A stretch of DNA of 33,835 nucleotides from Alphaproteobacteria bacterium (lineage in GTDB: Bacteria; Pseudomonadota; Alphaproteobacteria; JAAEOK01): contig JAAEOK010000023.1 in assembly GCA_024244705.1 (NCBI GenBank), positions 1 through 33,835 of the forward strand, read 5' to 3'. The notes beneath the pieces are model-generated. The model was given only the letters and a program-made list of their open reading frames with translations, did no database searches and was not told where the DNA came from. A program made the position numbers and the translations under genes. This document shows positions 15,791 through 23,011 of the stretch, piece by piece. Positions within the stretch are counted from its first letter, which is position 1. The number at the start of each line of letters is the position of its first letter.

Positions 15791-15819
15791 TTGCTCCGGC
15801 CGGTCGGAAGGCGTATCGT
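15791..15819 (+). promoter_or_regulatory. candidate sigma70-like promoter of the kelch operon
   Basis: TTGCTC and TATCGT lie 17 bp apart, about 40 bp upstream of the kelch gene start (15861). The match to consensus is moderate. The ~340-bp divergent region (15523-15860) shows no gene or strong repeat otherwise. Confidence 0.3.
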
Positions 15820-15860
15820 TAATAGGTCTACGGGTGCCGGCTTGCGCAAAGGTTTTTGCC

Positions 15861-17882
15861 ATGGCTGGAACGTGGACGACCCTCAACAATTTGCCTGCAG
15901 TCCCTGTAGAAACGACCTTTCTGCTCACCGACGGGACCGTGCTGGCGCAGGGCGTGAGCACGAATCAATGGTACAAGCTGACGCCGGATGCCAACGGCAA
16001 CTATGTCAACGGCACCTGGTCGACGATGGCGAGCAGTACCAACGCGCCGCTCTATTATGCGTCGGGGATTCTGCGTGACGGCCGGCTGATCGTCGCCGGC
16101 GGCGAGTACAACTCCGGCGCCCTGGTCTGGCTCAACGCGGCCGAGATGTACAACCCCGTTGCCGATAGCTGGACCAACCTGCCGACCCCGGCGGGCTGGG
16201 CACGGATCGGCGATGCGCCGGGATGCGTCTTGCCCGATGGCCGCTTCTTCCTCGGCGAGGTCGGCACCCGACGTACCGCGATCTACAATCCCACCACCAA
16301 CGCGTGGACCGCGAGCGCCAACAAGATCTCGACCGTCGGCGAGGAAAGCTGGTCGCTGTTGCCCGACGGCAGTATCCATGCCGTCGATTGCTCGAACCCG
16401 CCCAACGCGGAGAAGTACATCATCGCCGCCAATCAATGGGTCAATGCCGGCGCCACGCCCCAGGTCCTGGTCGACAGCATTTCGGAGATCGGCGCCTCCG
16501 TGCTGCTCCCCGATGGCCGGCTCTATGTCATCGGCGCGACCGGCTTCACCGCGCTCTATACCTTTCCACCGATCGCCAACCAGGTCGGCACATGGGCGTC
16601 GGGACCCAATATCCCGCAGGTCAATCCGGGTCAGGCTTTGGGCGCGGTCGACGCGCCGGCGGCGCTGTTGCCGAACGGCAAGGTGCTGTTCACGGCGGGT
16701 CCGATCACGACGCCCGCGACTTTCCAGGCGCCCACCTTCTTCTTCGAGTTCGACCCGGTGACCGACACCACGGCGGCGGTTCCCCTGCCGGTGAACTCGG
16801 CTTCCACCCCTTTTTGGGGACGCATGCTGATGCTCCCGACCGGCCAGGTGCTCTATACCGACGGCGCTGCCCAGGCCGACGGCAGCATCGAGGTCGAGGT
16901 CTATACGCCGGACGGAACCTACGACCCGCGCTGGCGACCGTCGATCACCACCTGTCCCGGTAATCTCGAACCGGGCAACACCTATACGCTCGCCGGCCGG
17001 CAGATCAATGGCCTGTCGCAGTGTATTTACTACGGCAACGACGCTACCCAGGCCACCAACTACCCCATCGTGCGCCTCGAATCGAAGTCGAGCGCACGCA
17101 TCGTTTATTGCCGCAGTTTCGATTTCTCGACGATGGGGCTGCAGACCGGAACGGTGATCCATACCTGCAGTTTCACGGTGCCCGATGGAACCCCGACCGG
17201 CGCCTACCGGCTGGTCGTCGTCGCCAACGGAATCCCGTCGGAGCCCTGTGACACGACGGTGTCGCTCAAGAGGTTCAAGGAACTCAAGATCGAGATCAAG
17301 GAGAAGACCGAGATCAAGGAGAAGGCCGAGGTCAAGGAAAAGGCCGAGGTCAAGGAAAAGACGGAGAAAGTGGAAGTCCTCGACAAAGACCCGAAAACCG
17401 AAAAGAACGAGAAGCTGGAAAAGGGCGAGATCAAGGAGTCGAAATTCGAGATCGGCGAGAAAAACACCGGCAAGGAAAGGTTCGAGGTCGACATCGAAAG
17501 GAAGCTTCGGGACGAAATCGACCAAACCCAACTGACCCAGGAGAACTGGCTGCAAACGGTGAGAACGTTCGCCGCCCAGTTGGATGCCGCGCACGAGGAG
17601 CTCGACCGCGCCTTCATCCGCCCCGAAGAACGTCCGGAAGTCAGACCGAAGAAGGTCGTCGTCGAGAAGATATACCCCAAGAAGATCAGCGCCGCGCAGG
17701 CTCGAAAGGGCGCGGAGAAACGGGCCTTCAACGACGGACGCAAGGAATTGGCGGTATCGAAGAGCGCCGCCGCGTTCCGCGACGTGGTGCACACGCTTTC
17801 GCATCCGGACAAGGGCAAAGGCAAAGGAGCGACGAAGGGTCGAAAGGTCAAGCGCGCCAGGAAGCCGAGCAAGGGTAAGTGA
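15861..17882 (+). CDS. kelch/galactose-oxidase-like beta-propeller protein with Lys/Glu-repeat tail
   Basis: 673 aa from ATG 15861 (AAAGG eight bases upstream). Residues 1-340 are kelch-type blades with recurring LLPDGR, LRDGRLIVAGG, LLPNGKVLFTAG and MYNPVADSW-like turns. Residues ~370-467 form a DUF1929-like Ig domain (YTPDGTYDPRWRPSI ... PTGAYRLVVVANGIPS). Residues 470-549 are a highly charged Lys/Glu tail with four perfect hexapeptide repeats at 479-502. The last ~110 residues are basic, ending RKVKRARKPSKGK. No signal peptide is seen, and the galactose-oxidase copper ligands (Cys-Tyr cofactor) cannot be assigned, so oxidase activity is unproven. It heads a three-gene set with two ATP-grasp-related genes that may act on its tail (inference). 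Confidence 0.85.
   Translation: MAGTWTTLNNLPAVPVETTFLLTDGTVLAQGVSTNQWYKLTPDANGNYVNGTWSTMASSTNAPLYYASGILRDGRLIVAGGEYNSGALVWLNAAEMYNPVADSWTNLPTPAGWARIGDAPGCVLPDGRFFLGEVGTRRTAIYNPTTNAWTASANKISTVGEESWSLLPDGSIHAVDCSNPPNAEKYIIAANQWVNAGATPQVLVDSISEIGASVLLPDGRLYVIGATGFTALYTFPPIANQVGTWASGPNIPQVNPGQALGAVDAPAALLPNGKVLFTAGPITTPATFQAPTFFFEFDPVTDTTAAVPLPVNSASTPFWGRMLMLPTGQVLYTDGAAQADGSIEVEVYTPDGTYDPRWRPSITTCPGNLEPGNTYTLAGRQINGLSQCIYYGNDATQATNYPIVRLESKSSARIVYCRSFDFSTMGLQTGTVIHTCSFTVPDGTPTGAYRLVVVANGIPSEPCDTTVSLKRFKELKIEIKEKTEIKEKAEVKEKAEVKEKTEKVEVLDKDPKTEKNEKLEKGEIKESKFEIGEKNTGKERFEVDIERKLRDEIDQTQLTQENWLQTVRTFAAQLDAAHEELDRAFIRPEERPEVRPKKVVVEKIYPKKISAAQARKGAEKRAFNDGRKELAVSKSAAAFRDVVHTLSHPDKGKGKGATKGRKVKRARKPSKGK
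17295..17366 (+). repeat. four tandem 18-bp repeats encoding a KEK hexapeptide
   Basis: The 72 bp encode IKEKTE, IKEKAE, VKEKAE and VKEKTE in register. Copies differ only in a few bases (for example ATC/GTC and ACC/GCC), so the array is recent or kept uniform. It lies in the tail of the kelch protein. Confidence 0.9.
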
Positions 17883-17913
17883 TGCGGCGGGTGGGCATGG
17901 CGCCGCCGCCTGA

Positions 17914-18591
17914 ATGATCGTTGTCGTCGGGAGTCGCCACGACACGGTGGCGACGGGGTTGGTCGCGTCGTGGCCGGATGCCCGCCTTTGTGCCGCGGAA
18001 GATCTCGTCCGGCCGGGTTGGCGGTGGCATGTCGGCCGCGCCGAGGTGCCGCTATGGGTGGTTGACGGGCGAATAGTACCGGATGACCACGTTTCGGGCG
18101 TTTTTGTCCGTCGCTCGACCGTTTATCCGGAAGAGTTGGTGACCACCCATACCGACGACCGAAAATTTCTCGCCACCGAGTGTCGGGCATTCCTGGCCCT
18201 GATTTTATCGGCGACCGGCGCGCGGGTCGTCAATCCGGTGTTCGACGGCGCCTTCGGCGGCGAGGCCTTGCGGCCCGAACGCTGGACCGCGGAGGCGCTG
18301 AGGCTGGGCTTCGAACCCTACCCCTACCGCATCACCAGCGCACCGCGACGGCGGCGGCCACCGCAGGCAACGCACTATGTTGAAGTCGTCGGGGACGACG
18401 TCTTCGGGCGCGGTCCCAAGAAAGTCATCGAGGCGGCGCGCGCGGTTGCCGGGGCGGTCGGACTGGCGTGGGCGGCGGTCGCCTTCGACCGCCGGCGCCG
18501 CATCCTCGGGGTAACTTGTGACAGCCCGCCGGGCGCAAGCGCCGCGACGGCGCTCGGCCGCCTTCTCATGAACAGGACTGGAACCGAATGA
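17914..18591 (+). CDS. probable ATP-grasp-related pseudoenzyme (225 aa)
   Basis: The first ATG (17914) directly follows an in-frame stop, fixing the start; the stop overlaps the next gene as ATGA. By eye it aligns with the next gene's protein: MIVVVGSRHD with MILVWGSLDD, GVFVRRS with GFYLRPG, ARVVNPVFDG with GVLNRPAAG, AEALRLGFEPYPYRIT with RLIAEAGFDVPPTLLT, THYVEVVGD with VRVHVVGD, and GLAWAAVAFD...GVTCDSPPG with GLRLAGVDLR...CFEVNPSPG. The ~55 residues holding the ATP-binding Lys are missing, and the metal-binding E and N are replaced by T201 and D203. It is probably a non-catalytic partner or regulatory subunit of the ATP-grasp enzyme. Confidence 0.65.
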   Translation: MIVVVGSRHDTVATGLVASWPDARLCAAEDLVRPGWRWHVGRAEVPLWVVDGRIVPDDHVSGVFVRRSTVYPEELVTTHTDDRKFLATECRAFLALILSATGARVVNPVFDGAFGGEALRPERWTAEALRLGFEPYPYRITSAPRRRRPPQATHYVEVVGDDVFGRGPKKVIEAARAVAGAVGLAWAAVAFDRRRRILGVTCDSPPGASAATALGRLLMNRTGTE

Positions 18592-19463
18592 TCCTGGTCT
18601 GGGGATCGCTCGACGATGCTCCGGTCGCGCGCGTCGTCACTGCGCTCAAGGCACAGGCCGCGACCCTGGTCCATTTCGACGATTCCGCACTGGGCGAAAT
18701 CGCGTTCGACTTCGTTTTCGGTCCCGTTATCGCCGGCTGGCTCGAAGTGAAGGGCCGCAGAATCGAAATTTCGGAGATCCAAGGTTTTTATCTCCGGCCC
18801 GGCGAGCCCGATGCGGGCGCCCCTGCTCGGACGGCTCAGGCTTTGATTACGCTCGCCTCGGGGCTGCCGCAGGGCGTCCTCAACCGGCCGGCCGCGGGCC
18901 TCTCCAACCACGCCAAACCCTACCAGCTAAGATTGATCGCCGAGGCCGGCTTCGACGTTCCGCCAACGCTGCTGACGACCGATTCCGAGGCGGCGCGGTC
19001 GTTCCTCCGCGAACACGGCCGTATCGTCTATAAATCGCTGAGCGGCATTCGAAGCATCGTCGCGACACTGGAAGAAGGCGACGAGGCGCGGCTCGACCGC
19101 GTCCGGTCCGGCCCGGTCCAGCTGCAAGCCTGGGTCGACGGTATCGACGTGCGTGTCCACGTCGTCGGCGACCGGTGGTTTGCCTGCGCGGTGCGCTCGT
19201 CGGCCAGCGACTATCGTTACGCTGCAGAGGGGGAAGCGGCGGAGCTCTCGGCCCTCGAGCTACCGGTGGCGATCGGGCGGCGCATCGTCGACTTGGCGCA
19301 CGGCATGGGATTGCGGCTGGCCGGCGTGGATCTGCGGCTGACACCCGAAGGCTCGTGGGTCTGCTTCGAGGTCAACCCGTCGCCCGGCTTTACCTGGTAT
19401 GAGGGCGCCACCGGTCACCCCATCGCCGCCGCGATCGCGGCTGAGCTCATCGGCCGGCCCTAG
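18588..19463 (+). CDS. ATP-grasp ligase (RimK/MvdD-like)
   Basis: 291 aa; overlaps the preceding gene by four bases. A short pre-ATP-grasp N-terminal domain (1-105) is followed by NHAKPYQLRLIAEAGFDVPP (108-126), the typical entry to an ATP-grasp domain. IVYKSLSG carries the ATP-binding K149, LQAWVDGIDVRVHVVGDRW (179-197) follows, then AGVDLRL with D248 and CFEVNPSPGF with E261 and N263 as metal ligands, the family signature. ATP-grasp enzymes form amide, ester or peptide bonds via acyl phosphates. Homologues such as RimK, MvdC and MvdD act on peptides or proteins; with the KEK-repeat kelch protein as operon head, protein side-chain or tail modification is the leading hypothesis. The substrate is not shown. 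Confidence 0.8.
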   Translation: MILVWGSLDDAPVARVVTALKAQAATLVHFDDSALGEIAFDFVFGPVIAGWLEVKGRRIEISEIQGFYLRPGEPDAGAPARTAQALITLASGLPQGVLNRPAAGLSNHAKPYQLRLIAEAGFDVPPTLLTTDSEAARSFLREHGRIVYKSLSGIRSIVATLEEGDEARLDRVRSGPVQLQAWVDGIDVRVHVVGDRWFACAVRSSASDYRYAAEGEAAELSALELPVAIGRRIVDLAHGMGLRLAGVDLRLTPEGSWVCFEVNPSPGFTWYEGATGHPIAAAIAAELIGRP

Positions 19464-19577
19464 CCTCGCATCAAAGGTCGGGGTGGCGGTATCGCGTCAT
19501 GGCCGGTTACGGGTGCTACAGTTACATTTCGAGGCCCGAATCCCCGGTTCGAGGTCCGCAACCATCGGTTCGCCATG

Positions 19578-19606
19578 TTGCGGAGGGGCGCGAAGCTCCC
19601 TACACT
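19578..19606 (+). promoter_or_regulatory. candidate promoter upstream of the 126-aa exported protein
   Basis: TTGCGG and TACACT are separated by exactly 17 bp and lie ~50 bp before the start at 19653. The 189 bp between the ATP-grasp stop and this gene hold no other gene. Confidence 0.4.
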
Positions 19607-19652
19607 CGACTGCGTGATAGGTGGCAATCGGGATTGGAAGGAGAATGCAATC

Positions 19653-20033
19653 ATGAAGCGAGTGGTCTGGATATTTTGCTTCATCTTCGCCGTTGTGAGC
19701 GTGACCGGTGCCGCGGCCAACGACCGCTCGGCGATCACGATCGAGGGCGCCTACCTCGTGATCCAGGATGATGGCTACCAGCGGATCCTATCGCTCGACC
19801 GCGGCGGCAACATAACCCAAGTGAGCGATCAGCAGCCTCTGATCGGGTTTACCAGCGGCAAGGGAGCGTGGGAGCAGACCGGCCCCGACACCGTCACGGC
19901 GCGGGTCGTCGACTTCGCCTACGAGCTCGATGATGGAGAGCCCGTCGGATCGGCCGTCATTGTCTATGAGCTGAAATTTGGCGAACCGGTGTCCGGGAAG
20001 TTTGAGACCCGTATATCCCGGATAGAGCCATGA
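19653..20033 (+). CDS. exported hypothetical protein (126 aa)
   Basis: ATG 19653 follows GGAAGGAG by nine bases. Residues 1-22 form a signal peptide (MKRVVWIFCFIFAVVSVTGA, cleavage after AAA). The mature ~100 residues appear beta-rich (AITIEGAYLVIQDDGYQRIL, LDRGGNITQVSDQQPLIGF, WEQTGPDTVTARVVDFAYEL, SAVIVYELKFG), with alternating polar/hydrophobic pattern as in small lipocalin- or calycin-like barrels. No family can be named and no catalytic residues stand out. It ends two bases before the promoter of the following ligase operon, so it is probably a separate transcript from it. Confidence 0.75.
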   Translation: MKRVVWIFCFIFAVVSVTGAAANDRSAITIEGAYLVIQDDGYQRILSLDRGGNITQVSDQQPLIGFTSGKGAWEQTGPDTVTARVVDFAYELDDGEPVGSAVIVYELKFGEPVSGKFETRISRIEP

Positions 20034-20034
20034 T

Positions 20035-20063
20035 TTGACGATTTCGGGGCGTGATTCTATCAT
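20035..20063 (+). promoter_or_regulatory. sigma70-like promoter of the acyl-ligase operon
   Basis: TTGACG and TATCAT are spaced exactly 17 bp, a close consensus match in a GC-rich genome. Transcription would begin near 20070 and leave a ~200-nt leader before the GTG at 20275. The leader contains a small CACCC-GAT-GGGTG hairpin and no ORF with a ribosome site. Confidence 0.6.
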
Positions 20064-20274
20064 AAGTATCAGAATGTTATAGACTGATTTCGGGTATTGG
20101 CATGACTCACCCGATGGGTGACCCGAAAGCTGGCATTCTGAGGCTGGATCTTGGCCGTTGGCTGAGGCGTGAGCGCCACTGTCGTTCATGGTTGGCGGAT
20201 GGCGCGGAAACGGCTTCCGTCTGGCCTGAATTGGGGGGCCATCTGGGAAACGTCGGCTCAATGGAGTCGTTTTG

Positions 20275-23004
20275 GTGACACAAGTCTCCCCCGAGCCTCC
20301 GGAGCATTCGACGGCGGCGGCCGATGCGCGAACTGTCCGCGCAGGTACCCCGTGGACGATCCAAACGCTCATTGACGGCTTTGGCGCGCGCGGCGGCCTT
20401 CCTGCAATCATATCGGTCCAAAACGGGACGGCGAGGATGGCGACGTTCGCCGATGTCGCCGACGAAACGCGTCGCCTCGTGTCCGGTCTCATCGACCTCG
20501 GCATAGGTCCCGGCGTGCGAGTCGCAATGATCGGGCCGAACTCGCTCGATTGGGTGATCGTCCGACTTGCGCTCGGAGCCGGTGGCGCGGTCTTGGTGGC
20601 GATCGACGATCTTGCGACGGACCAGGAGATCGGCGCGATCCTCCAACGAAGTCACTGCCGATTTGTCTTTTGCAGCGGGGCCCACGCGGCGTCCCTGCGG
20701 GAACGCTATGCTGACAGCGACCTCGAGATCTGGCGGCTCGACGCGGCAACCGAAGCGTCCCAACCGGCGCGATCCTGGCGTACACTCCTCGCTCGCGAAG
20801 CGGAGCCGCTGCCGCGGTTTGATGCCGACGCGCCAATGATGCTGGTTTATACGTCCGGCACGACCGGCAAGCCCAAGGGCTTCACTCTGTCTTCGAACAA
20901 CGTCTGGGCCAATGTCGGCGCGCTTGTCGTCGAGCAACTCATCGAGCCGGGTGATCGCGTCCTCTTACCGCTGCCGCTTCACCACGCCTATCCGCAGGTG
21001 ATCGGACTGTTCACGACCCTCGCCTGCGGCGCGGCTGTCGTCTTTCCGGAATCGCCGACCGGCCCGCATATCGTGAATGCCCTGAAAACGGCTGGCGTCT
21101 CCGGCATTATCGGCGTCCCGCGTCTTTACACCGCGTTGGTGACGGCCGTGGCCGCTCGAATCTCTGCAAAGGGGGCGGTCGTCGCGAGCGTCTTCAGAGT
21201 GCTGCTCTCGGGCTCGATTCTGGCCTACCGTCGTCTCGGCCTGCGGATCGGCAAATGGCTCTTTCAGCCGATTCGCAAGGGCATCGGGCCGCGCTTGAGG
21301 CTCCTTGTGAGCGGCGGGGCGCACCTCGAGCCGGCCGTGCTATGGCAGCTGATTGCGCTGGGATTCGACGTGCGTAGCGGCTACGGCCTTGCGGAAACCG
21401 CTTCGATTTTTACGGGCAATCTACCGGGGCGTGAGCGCATGGAAAGCGAGGGCCGCGCGCTCGGGCAAGGCCGTATCCGCATCGCCGAATCGAACGACCT
21501 CGGCATCGGCGAGATTCAGCTCAAAGGTCCCAGTGTCTTCGACGGTTATGCCGACGCGGCCGAGGCCAACAGTGCAGTTTTTACCGAAGATGGCTGGTTT
21601 CGGAGCGGCGACCTCGGATACCTTGACGAAGACAGCTATCTTTATGTCACCGGTCGCGCCAAGGAGGTGATCGTCCTCGGCGGCGGCAAGAACGTCTATC
21701 CGGAGGAACTGGAAAAGGCCTACAGTGACAGCCCATACATCGAAGCAATCGCCCTGCTCGAGAGAAACGGAGCCTTGGCCGCTCTCGTCGAGGCCAATGT
21801 GGCGACCATTCGTGCAGACGGCTTTTCGCGTGTCGAGGACGTTCTCCGGGTGACGTTGAAAGATATCGGCCAGCGCCTGCCCTCCTACCAGCGGCTCTCC
21901 GGCTTCGCGATCGCCGATTCACCCCTGCCGCGGACCCGCCTCGGCAAATTCCGGCGCCACCTGCTGCCGGAACTTTACGAGCAAGCCCTCGCGGAGGTCC
22001 GAGCATCGGTTCGGTCCGAACCCTCCCAAGCGGACGAAGCGCTCTTGAAAGTCCCAGCGGCTCGCGCCGTCTGGGGCCTCCTCGCCCGTCGCTATCCCGC
22101 GGACAGGCTCACGCCCGATGCCGATCTGGAGCTCGACCTTGGAATCGATTCGCTCGAATGGATGGCATTGGCGCTCGACGCGGAAAGCCGGCTGGGCCTG
22201 AGACTCGACGAGGCGGTCAGATCCGAGGTCTCGACCGTACGCGATCTGCTTCATCTCGCATCGCGGAGACGGGCTGAGGGCGAGCGTCCAACGGAAGGAG
22301 CACCTTCTCCGGTGGAAGCCGATGCGGCGACACGCTGGCTCCAGCCGACCGGCACCGTGACACGCGTCGTGACCCGCCTCCTCCACGGCTTGAACCGGAT
22401 CCTTGTGCGCGTCCTGTTTCGTCTCGAGACCAGCGGCCTCGAACACCTTCCCGATGACGGTCCATTGGTGATCGCCCCCAATCACGCGAGCGACCTCGAC
22501 CCCTCGGTCCTCGCCGCCGCGTTGCCATGGAGGATCACGCGTCGCCTCTACTGGAGCGGCGATGCGGGACGGCTCTTCGGGGTCCGCTGGCTGCGTCCCT
22601 TCCTCCGCGCAGCACATGTCTTCCCGGTCGATGGACGGCTGCCGGCTGCCAGCCTTTCGCTTGCCGCCGAAGTTCTCAAACGGGGGAAAATCCTGGCCTG
22701 GTTTCCCGAGGAGTGGCGTTCGCCGACGGGCGAACTGCAGACATTCCAGCCCGGGGTCGGCTGGCTGCTCCGAGAAACCCGCGCGCCCGTCGTTCCGGTC
22801 CTGATCGAGGGGTCCTTTGAGGCCCTGCCCCGTCAACGCCGGCTCCCGCGCCTCACGCGCATCAGGATACGCTTCGGGGCGCCCCTCGGCATCGCCGAGC
22901 TCTCCAAGTCGGCGGGAGAGGCAGCCGAACCGATCGATCTCGCGGCCGCCCTGCGAAACTCGGTCGCGGCCCTATACCGGCGCAAGACCGACCAGGGAGC
23001 TTAG
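20275..23004 (+). CDS. adenylation (AMP-binding) - carrier - PlsC acyltransferase fusion
   Basis: 909 aa; GTG 20275 follows GGAG by eight bases. Residues ~25-560 are an ANL adenylate-forming domain (P-loop 192-202 YTSGTTGKPKG; SGYGLAETASIF; WFRSGDLGYLD; core GRAKEVIVLGGGKNVYPEEL). Residues ~595-670 are an acyl/peptidyl carrier with phosphopantetheine Ser626 in LGIDSLEWM. Residues ~700-905 are a PlsC-type acyltransferase (H737-x4-D742 in NHASDLD; FPEE at 810-813). The enzyme can plausibly activate an acyl group, load its own carrier and transfer it to a lipid or glycerol-phosphate-type acceptor. No membrane segment is evident. The next gene is 8 bp away. Confidence 0.88.
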   Translation: MTQVSPEPPEHSTAAADARTVRAGTPWTIQTLIDGFGARGGLPAIISVQNGTARMATFADVADETRRLVSGLIDLGIGPGVRVAMIGPNSLDWVIVRLALGAGGAVLVAIDDLATDQEIGAILQRSHCRFVFCSGAHAASLRERYADSDLEIWRLDAATEASQPARSWRTLLAREAEPLPRFDADAPMMLVYTSGTTGKPKGFTLSSNNVWANVGALVVEQLIEPGDRVLLPLPLHHAYPQVIGLFTTLACGAAVVFPESPTGPHIVNALKTAGVSGIIGVPRLYTALVTAVAARISAKGAVVASVFRVLLSGSILAYRRLGLRIGKWLFQPIRKGIGPRLRLLVSGGAHLEPAVLWQLIALGFDVRSGYGLAETASIFTGNLPGRERMESEGRALGQGRIRIAESNDLGIGEIQLKGPSVFDGYADAAEANSAVFTEDGWFRSGDLGYLDEDSYLYVTGRAKEVIVLGGGKNVYPEELEKAYSDSPYIEAIALLERNGALAALVEANVATIRADGFSRVEDVLRVTLKDIGQRLPSYQRLSGFAIADSPLPRTRLGKFRRHLLPELYEQALAEVRASVRSEPSQADEALLKVPAARAVWGLLARRYPADRLTPDADLELDLGIDSLEWMALALDAESRLGLRLDEAVRSEVSTVRDLLHLASRRRAEGERPTEGAPSPVEADAATRWLQPTGTVTRVVTRLLHGLNRILVRVLFRLETSGLEHLPDDGPLVIAPNHASDLDPSVLAAALPWRITRRLYWSGDAGRLFGVRWLRPFLRAAHVFPVDGRLPAASLSLAAEVLKRGKILAWFPEEWRSPTGELQTFQPGVGWLLRETRAPVVPVLIEGSFEALPRQRRLPRLTRIRIRFGAPLGIAELSKSAGEAAEPIDLAAALRNSVAALYRRKTDQGA

Positions 23005-23011
23005 ATCAGCG

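Noticed and set aside
15828-17945. 705-codon minus-strand open frame opposite the kelch gene
   Set aside because: It mirrors the kelch coding frame in GC-rich DNA and is rich in Arg, Gly, Asp and Val without domain motifs or a ribosome site. The plus-strand kelch motifs are decisive.
19527-19580. tRNA-like GGTTCGA motifs
   Set aside because: Two GGTTCG-like strings occur, but no acceptor, D or anticodon stem can be formed around them.
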